A stretch of 64,000 nt of DNA, taken from contig NZ_JAHOOZ010000002.1 of NCBI RefSeq assembly GCF_019075875.1, positions 124,001-188,000 of the forward strand. Direction: 5' to 3'. The stretch comes from Novosphingobium sp. G106. Its GTDB lineage: Bacteria > Pseudomonadota > Alphaproteobacteria > Sphingomonadales > Sphingomonadaceae. Positions within the stretch are counted from its first letter, which is position 1; each line of letters opens with the position of its first letter. A program made the position numbers and the translations under genes. The notes beneath the pieces are model-generated. The model was given only the letters and a program-made list of their open reading frames with translations. It had not been told where the DNA came from and searched no databases. Shown here piece by piece: positions 44,754 to 53,462 of this stretch.

Positions 44754-45965
44754 TTACGCTGCCAGCAGTTCGTCGGCCGGGCCGAAGAACTCGTAGTGGA
44801 TGCGATCGCTGGCGACGCCGTTTAGCGAAAGCGCGGCCACCAAGGCGCGCAGGAACGGGCGGGGGCCACACAGGAAATAGTCCGCATCATCGGTGGGCGT
44901 ATTGGCGATCAGCCAATCGGCATCGATCAGTCCCGCGACATCGTAATCGCGGCCCGAGACGTCCTGCGAGCGGGGCGTCTGATAGAAGATCGTTGTGTGC
45001 CCATTATGGTGCTTTTCGGTGAGAGTTCGGATATGCGCGCCCATCGCATGGGTAGAACCGTCAAGGGTACCATGGGCAAAGTGCACCGGAACGTCTGGAT
45101 GGTTGGCCGCTATCTCTTCGAGCATCGCGACCATGGGCGTTAGCCCGACGCCGCCCGATAGTAGGACGACAGGGCGCTGCGGTTGAGCTGCCAGGACGAA
45201 TTCGCCGGCTGGCGGGCCGACCTTGAGCAGCGTGCCTTCGACGGCCTGGTCATGGAGCCAGCCCGAAGCCAGGCCCTGTGCCTCGCGTTTCACCGAGATC
45301 CGGTACGTGCTCCCGTTGGGCGCATCCGAGATCGAATAGTTCCGCTTAACCGGCGGATGACCGGGGATCTCCAGCCAGAAGGTGAGATATTGACCGGGTT
45401 TGTGGCGGATGACAGGGCCGCCATCCTTGGGTCGCAGTGTAAACGAACTGATGATCTCGCTCTCGTGCTGGACCTTCTCGACGATGAAATCTCGCCAGCC
45501 GGTCCAGCCACCGTCCGCTGTCGCAAGATTGTGATAGATATGCCCTTCGCGGGCGATCAGGATGTTCGCTAGGAACCAGTACGCCTCGCCCCAGGCAGCG
45601 AGGATGTCATCGGTCGCGAGCTCGCCCAGAACCGCCTTGATCGCGCCAAGGAGAGCGTCGGCCACATGCGGATAATGCTCGGGCAGAATCTGCAACCCGA
45701 CATGCTTCTGCGCAATCCTCTCGACGGCAGGTGCAAGCGCACCGAGGTTGTCGATGTTACTCGCATAAGCGAGGATCGCGCCGGTCAGAGCACGCGGCTG
45801 CGAACCGGAGTCGCCGTGGTGGGATTGATTGAAGAGATCACGGATCTCCGCGTTTTGAAACATGCGCGAATACATTTCATGCACGATCTCAAGGCCATGT
45901 GCCTCGAGCGCAGGCACCGTGGCCTTGACGATCTCAATGGTCTGGCCGCTCAATGTTTGCGCCAT
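44754..45965 (-). CDS. hmp: Flavohemoprotein nitric oxide dioxygenase
   Basis: A 403-residue protein with all three Hmp modules. The globin domain (1-140) has MYSRMFQ and QKHVGLQILPEHYPHV with the proximal His. The FAD domain has RNYSISDAPNG, and the NAD domain has LLSGGVGLTPMVAML and the C-terminal YFLCGPRPFLRALVAAL followed by IHYEFFGPADEL. It converts nitric oxide to nitrate. ATG 45965 follows AGGAG with normal spacing. It is the third gene of a unit starting at the group III truncated hemoglobin. Confidence 0.95.
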   Translation of the reverse strand: MAQTLSGQTIEIVKATVPALEAHGLEIVHEMYSRMFQNAEIRDLFNQSHHGDSGSQPRALTGAILAYASNIDNLGALAPAVERIAQKHVGLQILPEHYPHVADALLGAIKAVLGELATDDILAAWGEAYWFLANILIAREGHIYHNLATADGGWTGWRDFIVEKVQHESEIISSFTLRPKDGGPVIRHKPGQYLTFWLEIPGHPPVKRNYSISDAPNGSTYRISVKREAQGLASGWLHDQAVEGTLLKVGPPAGEFVLAAQPQRPVVLLSGGVGLTPMVAMLEEIAANHPDVPVHFAHGTLDGSTHAMGAHIRTLTEKHHNGHTTIFYQTPRSQDVSGRDYDVAGLIDADWLIANTPTDDADYFLCGPRPFLRALVAALSLNGVASDRIHYEFFGPADELLAA

Positions 45966-46009
45966 CAAAATACTCCTGATTGTACGAGGTTGAAGCTGCC
46001 GAGAGTTTC

Positions 46010-46279
46010 TCAGGGCAGCGGTGGTTCGTTGTAAAAATCGACCTGCATACGCATCGGTCCGATCGGCGTGACAAAATGCGTCTGCTGCGGTCCGACCACG
46101 CCGGGATTGCCGGGTGAAAGCATTTTCTCCGAGTGAGGCTGCACGTAGGTCAGGTTCAGTTCTCCCTCCAAGACTCTGATAAGGCCCCAGACACCTTCTT
46201 TGGTCTGATGGTTGTCCCGCAGCGCGGCGGGCAAGGAATCTTGGTCGAAGATCGGGGTCGAGCGGTAGGGCTCAGCCAT
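46010..46279 (-). CDS. DUF1971 (YeaR/TehB-like cupin) protein
   Basis: An 89-residue protein. STPIFDQDSLPAALRDNHQTKEGVWGLIRVLEGELNLTYVQP and QQTHFVTPIGPMRMQVDFYNEP match the YeaR-type cupin domain. YeaR genes are induced by nitrate or nitric oxide in enterobacteria, which fits its position between hmp and a truncated hemoglobin. ATG 46279 has a GAGGA site 6 nt away. Confidence 0.85.
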   Translation of the reverse strand: MAEPYRSTPIFDQDSLPAALRDNHQTKEGVWGLIRVLEGELNLTYVQPHSEKMLSPGNPGVVGPQQTHFVTPIGPMRMQVDFYNEPPLP

Positions 46280-46326
46280 GGTCATTCCTCACGAATGGTA
46301 TCTGTCTCGAAACGATGCTCAGGTAG

Positions 46327-46749
46327 TTACGCTACGACCTGCGCTGGGTCGTCCGCGGCGGGGAGCTTGAAAAAGAGGGCAAGCTGCAGGCTTTCGGCGA
46401 TGCGCGCCGCCTTTGCCTGAAGCGCCGCAGCAGCCGGCGCAGACATCATTTCGTTGGTGGTGGCTTGCCACAGACCAAGCCACCGATCGAATAGTTCTGG
46501 TGTGATGCGCTCGGAGTGCTTGCGGTGCGCGGGCACCGGCTGCCCTTTATAGCGTCCGCTCGTGAGCATGACCGACGACCAGAATGCCGCGAGCTTTTCA
46601 AGATGCTCAGGCCAGTCGGCGATCGCATCGTTGAAGATAGGGCCTAGTTTCCCATCGGCACGGACACGGGCGTAGAAGCAGTCTACCAACTGCTCCAACC
46701 CTTCTTCGTCGATCCCATCGATCGCGTCCACGACTCGCACTCCAATCAT
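46327..46749 (-). CDS. Group III truncated hemoglobin
   Basis: About 140 residues. LVDCFYARVRADGKLGPIFNDAIADWPEHLEKLAAFWSSVMLTSGRYKGQPVPAHRKHSERITPELFDRWLGLWQATTNEMM fits group III (TrHbP), with the heme-binding His in PAHRKH. These proteins occur in nitric-oxide or low-oxygen loci. Start choice is uncertain: ATG 46749 overlaps the NsrR-like site and has no ribosome site; a downstream GTG after GGAG (about 46734) is an alternative. Confidence 0.85.
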   Translation of the reverse strand: MIGVRVVDAIDGIDEEGLEQLVDCFYARVRADGKLGPIFNDAIADWPEHLEKLAAFWSSVMLTSGRYKGQPVPAHRKHSERITPELFDRWLGLWQATTNEMMSAPAAAALQAKAARIAESLQLALFFKLPAADDPAQVVA

Positions 46750-46764
46750 GCATCTATGATGCAT
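46748..46764 (-). promoter_or_regulatory. NsrR-like operator at the truncated hemoglobin start
   Basis: ATGCAT-N5-ATGCAT, the core spacing of NsrR sites (ATGCATTT-N-AAATGCAT). It overlaps the annotated start codon, which would let a nitric-oxide-sensing Rrf2 repressor block the trHb-DUF1971-hmp unit. No nsrR gene is seen in the window. Confidence 0.5.
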
Positions 46765-46848
46765 CAATAGAGCGCCAGAAAAAATATGCAAGCAGAATGC
46801 ATGTTAGACGGCTCGAGGGGAACTGGGCGGGCTGCAAAACAGGCGCGG

Positions 46849-48449
<1,601 letters not shown>

Positions 48450-48450
48450 T

Positions 48451-48479
48451 TTGATTTCCTTGGCTCTCCGCCCCACATT
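48451..48479 (+). promoter_or_regulatory. Putative promoter of HPGSST micro-ORF 3
   Basis: TTGATT, 17 nt, CACATT. The -10-like hexamer ends 10 nt before ATG 48490, so the transcript would start at or next to the start codon. The other two micro-ORFs have the same layout. Confidence 0.45.
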
Positions 48480-48489
48480 GAAAGGCGCT

Positions 48490-48546
48490 ATGGCAACGTC
48501 CAAATTCCATATCGCTATCCATCCCGGCAGCAGCACCGCACGCTAA
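48490..48546 (+). CDS. HPGSST micro-ORF 3 (18 aa)
   Basis: The peptide MATSKFHIAIHPGSSTAR ends in the motif shared with micro-ORFs at 49646 and 53429. Across the three copies the codons for HPGSST differ mainly at third positions (CCC/CCG/CCA for Pro, AGC/AGT/AGT for the second Ser, ACC/ACG/ACC for Thr), a sign that the peptide, not just the DNA, is kept. It lies 10 nt after a -10-like box, stops 3 nt before a strong hairpin, and precedes the family A gene at 48665. Function unknown; a leader peptide or a micro-protein is possible. Confidence 0.55.
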   Translation: MATSKFHIAIHPGSSTAR

Positions 48547-48549
48547 CAG

Positions 48550-48583
48550 GCCCCAGGCGAACGCCGTACCGGTCGCCTGGGGC
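48550..48583 (+). promoter_or_regulatory. Hairpin after HPGSST micro-ORF 3
   Basis: A perfect 11-bp stem (GCCCCAGGCGA and its complement) with a 12-nt loop, beginning 3 nt after the micro-ORF stop and 81 nt before the family A start. No T-run follows, so it is more likely a leader structure or mRNA barrier than a terminator. Confidence 0.55.
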
Positions 48584-48664
48584 TCCCTCTGAGCGAATTG
48601 GCTTTGTACAGGATTGGCCTCGAGCGCCGTTGAGCGCCAGGGCACGATGCAGAGGAGATGCGAG

Positions 48665-48883
48665 ATGGATCATTTCGTCGTGGAAGCCGACAGGACAGCT
48701 GTCGGCGTCGCGGTTCGTGTTCCGGGCGGCTATCGATTCTTTTATTCGGATCCTCGGTTCCGTATTCTGGACGGGCAGGTGTTTCGGCGCGTCCGGAACT
48801 TGGCGCACAAGGTCGGTGAACTGGCCCAGAAACTAACCAAGGCTGGGCGCAGTCAAGCGGCGGGCAGCGTAACCTTCCACTGA
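48665..48883 (+). CDS. Family A small protein, copy 1
   Basis: A 72-residue protein: FVVEADRTAVGVAVRVPGGYRFFYSDPRFRILDGQVFRRVRNLA followed by a basic tail. Copy 2 at 53120 shares FVVE[A/S]DR, VGVA[V/I]RVPGG[Y/F]RFF, SDPRF, LDG and FRR-R-LA. The pattern suggests a small beta-strand domain with a C-terminal basic helix. It has no signal peptide or membrane segment. A GGAG site is 7 nt before ATG 48665, and a terminator follows. I recognise no family. Confidence 0.7.
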   Translation: MDHFVVEADRTAVGVAVRVPGGYRFFYSDPRFRILDGQVFRRVRNLAHKVGELAQKLTKAGRSQAAGSVTFH

Positions 48884-48945
48884 CGTTCAGGTTCGCGGCA
48901 GCATGGTTCCAGGCAGATGGCTGCTCGCTCCGGCCGATAATATTG

Positions 48946-48981
48946 ACTCCGGAACCGATCCAATGCGGCTCCGGAGTTTTT
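48946..48981 (+). terminator. Intrinsic terminator after family A copy 1
   Basis: Stem ACTCCGGA with TCCGGAGT, 16-nt loop, followed by a run of five T. It ends the transcript of the family A gene. Confidence 0.7.
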
Positions 48982-49059
48982 GGGACCCAGCACGCCGAAC
49001 TCGACGGCCGCATCGACATGTCGATCCGGCGTGTCTCCTGATAGCGCGTGCGCATCAAG

Positions 49060-49365
49060 CTAAAGAGCGGGCCAGATTAGCGAAACGAAAATGAACCCGC
49101 CAAATACGGCGGTAAATGCAAGCCCATGGACAATATCCCGCGTTTTGAACCGATCGACGTGATCAGCGCGAAAGCTGCGGTATTGCTGAGTGATCATCTC
49201 ATTGCTGGCCACCAGCGCCACATCTAGAGCGGACGCCTCCTTGTGAAACCAGTGGGTCAACTGGGTCAAGGCGGCCGCATTGATATTTGGGTAGTCAACG
49301 AGAACGGCTTCGATTTGCGTGCGCCGATCGGCGCTTGCCGCGCCGTCACAACGTGGCTGAGACAT
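49060..49365 (-). CDS. Family B small membrane-anchored protein, copy 1
   Basis: A 101-residue protein. DRRTQIEAVLVDYPNINAAALTQLTHWFHKEASALDVALVASNEMITQQYRSFRADHVDRF is a helical cytoplasmic part, followed by one C-terminal membrane helix (LAFTAVFGGFIFVSLIWPAL). Copy 2 at 52709 shares R-QIEA-L-[VA]-[DE]YP, HWF[HK][KR]EA-A--VA, and YR/QxFRxxH. It may be tail-anchored. No known domain. The HPGSST micro-ORF 1 lies upstream in the same direction, 281 nt away. Confidence 0.7.
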   Translation of the reverse strand: MSQPRCDGAASADRRTQIEAVLVDYPNINAAALTQLTHWFHKEASALDVALVASNEMITQQYRSFRADHVDRFKTRDIVHGLAFTAVFGGFIFVSLIWPAL

Positions 49366-49645
49366 TCTGAATATCCCGATTATTCAATGTACGGGAGATG
49401 GGGCGGTGGAAAGCAGTAGAGCCTGAAGGCTGTGAGAACCCTTCTCCGGCCTCAAATAGGCATTTCTACCGAGCCGCCGGCATGCGTGCGGTCTCAATCC
49501 CAAACGAAGTGAATGGGCGCAAACGCCTCCATCGCGAACTCGCCGCAGGTTGTTCAAGCCCCTAGCGAGTACACCCGTACAATAAATGGAAGTTAAGAGC
49601 GCCAGATGGCGCAGACGGATGAAATCAATGCCCTGGGGGTCGGTA
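49366..49645. other. 280-base leader between micro-ORF 1 and family B copy 1
   Basis: No gene is seen. The left part of the micro-ORF 1 hairpin (49630-49660) reaches into it. If transcription runs from the promoter at 49724 to family B copy 1, this is a long untranslated spacer. A 12-codon frame (MEAFAPIHFVWD, minus strand, about 49489-49527) is noted without support. Confidence 0.35.
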
Positions 49646-49672
49646 TCATCGCAACCCGCCTAGGGCATACAG
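49630..49672 (-). promoter_or_regulatory. Hairpin spanning the stop of HPGSST micro-ORF 1
   Basis: On the minus strand, ATGCCCTAGGCGGGT pairs with ACCCCCAGGGCAT with small bulges; the loop holds the stop codon of the micro-ORF. The sequence differs from the hairpins of copies 2 and 3 while the pairing is kept. Confidence 0.45.
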
Positions 49673-49714
49673 TCGTTCCGTACTGCTGCCCGGATGAATT
49701 TCCATGACCATCAT
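49646..49714 (-). CDS. HPGSST micro-ORF 1 (22 aa)
   Basis: The peptide begins MMVMEIHPGSSTER and ends LYALGGLR. The shared part with micro-ORF 2 is EIHPGSST[A/E]RL-ALGG. ATG 49714 lies 9 nt after the -10-like box, so the message looks leaderless; ATG 49705 is an alternative start. No ribosome site is present, which fits leaderless translation. It sits between family B copy 1 and rnk. Confidence 0.55.
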   Translation of the reverse strand: MMVMEIHPGSSTERLYALGGLR

Positions 49715-49723
49715 AGTAGTTAG

Positions 49724-49752
49724 ACCATAAAGGAATGACCAAAAAATGTCAA
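49724..49752 (-). promoter_or_regulatory. Putative promoter of HPGSST micro-ORF 1
   Basis: TTGACA, 17 nt, TATGGT on the minus strand. The -35 box is a perfect sigma-70 consensus followed by TTTT, the same as before micro-ORF 2. Confidence 0.55.
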
Positions 49753-50009
49753 TATCCGGCCGTGAAACTGCCAGTCAGTACGCGGTCCGCGAGTTTCTAC
49801 AATTCGGCGGGGACATCGTCGCTCCAGCGTTACTTATCTGTGGATGCGATAGGCGTTCACGCAGCACGGAGTATGCCTCTCGCCCCGAAGGCGTTGGGTC
49901 CGAAGAGCGGGCCGGGCTTCAACGGCGGCGAATAACCCAAACAGGATTGCTTCGCCGCCATTGCAGAACATGCCGCGCGAACGGAGACAACTCGGATGGC
50001 CACAGTCGC

Positions 50010-50423
50010 TTAGCTTGCTGGCTCGGAATGCGTGACAGCGATGATCTTGAGCTCCCGCTCATGACCCTCGCGGTCTGGCCAGAGGATCGACTGGCCAGCC
50101 CGCAATCCTATCAATCCTGCTCCGACAGGCGTCAGAATAGAAATGCGGCCTTTGGAGATGTCAGCATCTTGCGGATAGGTCAGTTCGTAAGTGTAATCCC
50201 TGCCACTGGCTTCATCGATAAACCTTACGGTTGAGTGCATAGTTACGACGTCATCGGGGATCCGACGCGCCGGGTGAAGAGTGGCCCGAGTGATCTCGTT
50301 AAGCAGCAATTCACTGACCTGAGGCAACCGCTCCTCGACGCTCATGGCCAACTCTGCCAAGGCGTCTGCTTCTTTATCGATCATTTGGATAGGCGGCCGC
50401 CGGGTCGCCCTTTTCGTAGTCAT
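50010..50423 (-). CDS. rnk: Nucleoside diphosphate kinase regulator (GreA/Rnk family)
   Basis: A 137-residue protein. The N-terminal half is a helical part (MIDKEADALAELAMSVEERLPQVSELLLNEITRATL); the C-terminal half is the GreA-type FKBP-like domain with TMHSTVRFIDEASGRDYTYELTYPQDADISKGRISILTPVGAGLIGLRAGQSILWPDREG. Rnk proteins bind RNA polymerase. ATG 50423 follows AAGG; the frame upstream of it is not Rnk-like. Confidence 0.88.
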   Translation of the reverse strand: MTTKRATRRPPIQMIDKEADALAELAMSVEERLPQVSELLLNEITRATLHPARRIPDDVVTMHSTVRFIDEASGRDYTYELTYPQDADISKGRISILTPVGAGLIGLRAGQSILWPDREGHERELKIIAVTHSEPAS

Positions 50424-50861
50424 GGTCACACCTTTTCGGAAAAGCAGCCCCACCCGCTTGGGAATGCGGAGCGCTCGATTGAGTTGATCGTCTACACCCC
50501 GAGTTCGGGGCGTGCGCACCGGAACCCGGGGCTAGGAGCCCACGAGAATCTGCCCTCCGTGAAGGCGAAAATGCAGGTGACGATGCTCAATGGCCATTCC
50601 GCATCATGTCTGGCCCAGGGAGGGCTGTCAATTATGGCCAATATGGTGCCGAATGGGACGGCGGATACTGAGGATGGAAGGAGGTGGTTGCCGGAGGTGT
50701 GCAACGAAATTGGCTCTCAGGCGCGCCAGGTCGGGGGGCAGCTTTACGTTACCGTTGATGGGCGCGGCGAGATTCCAAATGGCACGCCGTCGTCGGGCTT
50801 GTGTGTGTGCCTTCGCGAGGCATGGTCTCGATGCCAATCGCCCAAAGATTTCCGGCCGCCC
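50424..50861. other. Region without a convincing gene
   Basis: About 440 bases between rnk and the 36-residue membrane protein. Several frames are open on both strands, but none has a family match, a good ribosome site and natural composition together. It presumably holds the rnk promoter. Confidence 0.4.
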
Positions 50862-50972
50862 TTAGGGCGATGCAAAAATTAGCATAGCGAGGAAGAGGGC
50901 CACGATGATGGCCTGTCCCAAGCAGCCTACTTGGACCGGTGCGTTTTCGCTTTCGACATCGAGTTTGCTCAT
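50862..50972 (-). CDS. Tiny membrane protein coupled to family C copy 1 (36 aa)
   Basis: The peptide has a polar N-terminus (MSKLDVESENAPVQVG) and one membrane helix (LGQAIIVALFLAMLIFA). Its ATG overlaps the stop of the family C gene (TGATG) and AGGA precedes it, so it is translated by coupling. Family not recognised. Confidence 0.6.
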   Translation of the reverse strand: MSKLDVESENAPVQVGCLGQAIIVALFLAMLIFASP

Positions 50973-51538
50973 CACATCCTCGCCTGGTTCGCGAGTGCCG
51001 CTCCTCCATCGGCGCTGCACAGTTCATGCATCGACGTGACCATCATCAGCATGGTTCGCCGTGCCTGGCCGCTTGCCCCGATCCGCGGGTCGCACCACAG
51101 ATCCGCGTACAGGCTCGTCCATCGCGGAAGCTCTTCAAGAATATCTCGCTGCTGGGACGAAATGAGCGCGACAATCGCCCGCGTTGCCTTGTCTGCTTCG
51201 TCCCGAGGGAGGGCTTCGACGCGGTTCATTTGCCAGATGCTTCGACGTTCGGCCTCAATTTCGATGGAAGACGATTGGTTCTCGAAATAGGTGCTAAGGT
51301 GATCAGCAATGTTGCCTCGCATGGTACGGGATCCTGCAAGGCGAAGGGCAACGGCGATAAGCTGATCAGTGGCGAGCGGCGAGGTTTCCAACCGCTGGAT
51401 TTCACTCATATCGTCGGGCCCAAGCTGCCGGAGCCGCGCGGCCGATCCAGGTGCGGCAAGAATCTTGGTCGCCACCTCGCTTGCGCGGATCAGCAATTCG
51501 TCCAGCAATTCCGATTTCTCAACTCGATGCGTACGCAC
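50972..51538 (-). CDS. Family C protein, copy 1
   Basis: A 188-residue, probably helical, soluble protein. It shares with copy 2: LLDELL/LFDDIL near the start, SPL--[DT][DK]QLIA-ALRLA in the middle, IE-EA[EQ]RR[ST]I, and W[CS]DPRIGA---[AT]RR-ML-M at the end. GTG 51538 is chosen because GGAG stands 8 nt upstream and the length then equals that of copy 2; the frame extends to 51718, but that part belongs to another small gene. No known domain. The DPRIG motif is the most conserved feature. Confidence 0.65.
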   Translation of the reverse strand: MRTHRVEKSELLDELLIRASEVATKILAAPGSAARLRQLGPDDMSEIQRLETSPLATDQLIAVALRLAGSRTMRGNIADHLSTYFENQSSSIEIEAERRSIWQMNRVEALPRDEADKATRAIVALISSQQRDILEELPRWTSLYADLWCDPRIGASGQARRTMLMMVTSMHELCSADGGAALANQARM

Positions 51539-51554
51539 TTCGGTACTCCGATAA

Positions 51555-51722
51555 TTAGGCCGCTGAAGGTGGATCGGGAGGAGTGTTGCGATGCGCAGGC
51601 CGACTACTCTTCCCGCGTCCCGCCGGCCTCGCGAACGGAAGCACGCGGCGCTCTTCCGGTGTTTGCTCCGATTCCAGATTCCGATCCGAAATTTGCGCAT
51701 CGACTTCCTCATTAGCATTCAT
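51555..51722 (-). CDS. Small polar protein between the two family C genes (55 aa)
   Basis: A hydrophilic 55-residue peptide (begins MNANEEVDAQISDRNLESEQ, ends THPP-like Pro-rich tail with PPDPPSAA). GAGGA lies 8 nt before ATG 51722 and the stop is 16 nt before the next start, a normal operon spacing. It is probably disordered. No family recognised. Confidence 0.45.
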   Translation of the reverse strand: MNANEEVDAQISDRNLESEQTPEERRVLPFARPAGRGKSSRPAHRNTPPDPPSAA

Positions 51723-51796
51723 GCAGATGTCCTCAAATGTTCGCAGAATAAAGCACTCAATGGAGTGGCCCCTATTCGTCTGGATTACGCCTAGAA

Positions 51797-52384
51797 TTAT
51801 TGATAAATTGGCGGGTGAATGGTCGCGACTAAGTCGCCGATGTCGGCCCTATTGCTGTTCTTCGATTTGGCGGCGATCAACTGGGCGCTGCGGGCTCGAA
51901 GCACGGTTCCCATTGCAAGCATGATACGCCTCGTCGGGGCGCGGGCTCCGATCCTTGGATCGCTCCACATCATGCCGTATATGGCGGCGTACCCCCAAAG
52001 AATGCCCGGCAGGGCTTCTTCCGGAACAGAAAGCCGCCGCTGCAGCGTATCCACGTAGTCTCCCGCAAGCTCCATCGGCAGCCCCTTGTCCCGGACCTCT
52101 CGCTCGATAGTCCGACGCTGCGCTTCGACAGCTACGCCGGGAGGCGGCGAACGGAATCGCTTAAACAAGCTGGTCCTGACGCCGCTGGAAAGGCAAAGGT
52201 CGTTCGCAAGGCGAAGTGCGGCTGCGATCAGTTGCTTGTCCAGCAAGGGCGATACCTCCAGATCCGAGATCCTTCGCTCACCGGCGGGACCGGTATTGTC
52301 GTAACGTTCGAGGATCTGTTCGGCCTGTGTGCACGAACTGGCCAGTATGTCGTCGAACAGACGGGCGTGATCTTCTGCTAACAT
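51797..52384 (-). CDS. Family C protein, copy 2
   Basis: A 195-residue paralogue of the gene at 50972. MLAEDHARLFDDILASSCTQAEQIL opens it, SPLLDKQLIAAALRLANDL and MMWSDPRIGARAPTRRIMLAMGTVLRARSA are the shared blocks. AAGGAG precedes ATG 52384 at normal spacing. The two copies differ in most positions, so the duplication is old. No enzyme motif, signal peptide or membrane helix is seen. Confidence 0.7.
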   Translation of the reverse strand: MLAEDHARLFDDILASSCTQAEQILERYDNTGPAGERRISDLEVSPLLDKQLIAAALRLANDLCLSSGVRTSLFKRFRSPPPGVAVEAQRRTIEREVRDKGLPMELAGDYVDTLQRRLSVPEEALPGILWGYAAIYGMMWSDPRIGARAPTRRIMLAMGTVLRARSAQLIAAKSKNSNRADIGDLVATIHPPIYQ

Positions 52385-52435
52385 TGAAATATATCTCCTT
52401 GCCGTAATGGCATTGGGTGCGGCACTGCGTTGGGT

Positions 52436-52636
52436 TTACTGGTCGACTCTCCCGCGAATCTCGGTCGTCTTCGGGCTAGCAATGTCGGTGAAGAGGACCA
52501 GGACCGCCGCGGTGACGCCGCACTGGAGGGCGAAGATCGCCCAAAGCAGCCATGGCCAGCGCACAATGGCGAAGACGATACTGTAGATAGAGAAGACTCG
52601 AGGATGAACACGACATTCATTGGAATCCTGCGCGGG
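52436..52636 (-). pseudogene. Possible small membrane protein with damaged start
   Basis: The open frame encodes RVFSIYSIVFAIVRWPWLLWAIFALQCGVTAAVLVLFTDIASPKTTEIRG, a credible one- or two-helix membrane protein, but it has no start codon upstream of the helix. A neighbouring frame has a ribosome site and begins MNVVFILESS (about 52610), so one base may have been lost or gained. It lies between family B copy 2 and family C copy 2. Confidence 0.35.
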
Positions 52637-52708
52637 CTATGTTGGCTCACATGCGGGGGCGGTGCCGGGCGGTATGGGCTGGCGCGGCAATGACCGATGC
52701 TGACGGCG

Positions 52709-53008
52709 TCATGGCACGACGATCGCGACGGCAACGGCAACGATCAGAACTACGCCTAGCGCCGATGCCATCACGAGCTCCGCAGCGGTCAACCCATTGA
52801 GGTGCTTCTTTCGAAACTGCTGATATTCCCTGCCGATGTGAGGATTTTTGGCGATCGAGGCCACTTCGTGTGCGGTTGCCTCGCGCTTGAACCAATGGAT
52901 GACATCCAGAATTCGATCGGGCGTGACTTGCGGATATTCCGCAAGCGTTGCCTCGATCTGCAGGCGGCGTTCTGGGGTCTTGATCGTATCGTTTCGTCTT
53001 CTGCCCAT
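52709..53008 (-). CDS. Family B small membrane-anchored protein, copy 2
   Basis: A 99-residue protein. RRLQIEATLAEYPQVTPDRILDVIHWFKREATAHEVASIAKNPHIGREYQQFRKKHLNGL is followed by one C-terminal helix (LVMASALGVVLIVAVAVAIVV). AGAGG lies 8 nt before ATG 53008. It follows family A copy 2 by 111 nt on the same strand, whereas the first copies of A and B face each other. Confidence 0.7.
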   Translation of the reverse strand: MGRRRNDTIKTPERRLQIEATLAEYPQVTPDRILDVIHWFKREATAHEVASIAKNPHIGREYQQFRKKHLNGLTAAELVMASALGVVLIVAVAVAIVVP

Positions 53009-53119
53009 ATCTCGTACCTCTAAGCGGTCCTGAATCTCGATGGGTTCGGGATGCGACCAGCGAAGCGGCGAGACCGATCGAATTCAGACATCGCTGCTCG
53101 CTGAGCACCATCGCGCCGA

Positions 53120-53314
53120 TTACCGATCGCGATCGCGGCTAAATCGGCGGCCAAAGTCGCGTACGGCGCTTGCCAGCATGCGCGCACGCCGGAAGATTTT
53201 GCCGTCGAGAGCCTGGAAACGAGGATCTGATTGGAAGAAGCGAAAGCCGCCGGGCACCCGGATTGCGACGCCTACGATAGCCCTATCGGACTCTACCACA
53301 AAGTGCGTGGACAC
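53120..53314 (-). CDS. Family A small protein, copy 2
   Basis: A 64-residue protein: STHFVVESDRAIVGVAIRVPGGFRFFQSDPRFQALDGKIFRRARMLA and a basic tail. GTG 53314 follows GGAGG and aligns exactly with the start of copy 1, so it is preferred over ATG 53341. It is preceded by micro-ORF 2 and its hairpin, the same order as micro-ORF 3 and copy 1. Confidence 0.7.
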   Translation of the reverse strand: MSTHFVVESDRAIVGVAIRVPGGFRFFQSDPRFQALDGKIFRRARMLASAVRDFGRRFSRDRDR

Positions 53315-53421
53315 GAAGACCTCCACGGCGAGTTCGTGCACGACCGGTAATTTGCCGGATCGTGCGCAAGCTCGCGCTAAATCTGAAGATTGAATGCGCT
53401 CGAAAGCGCGATCGATGGGGA

Positions 53422-53462
53422 GGAGACCCTAGGCGCGGTGCTGACGGCACCCACCTAGGGCC
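53422..53462 (-). promoter_or_regulatory. Hairpin spanning the stop of HPGSST micro-ORF 2
   Basis: Outer stem CCCTAGG with CCTAGGG and inner stem GGTGC with GCACC, separated by small internal loops. It includes the last codons and stop of micro-ORF 2 and lies about 110 nt before family A copy 2. Confidence 0.5.

Noticed and set aside
49746..50234. 162-codon plus-strand frame
   Set aside because: It runs antisense into rnk and across the micro-ORF 1 promoter, its composition is unnatural (many Arg and Cys) and no homologue is recognisable.
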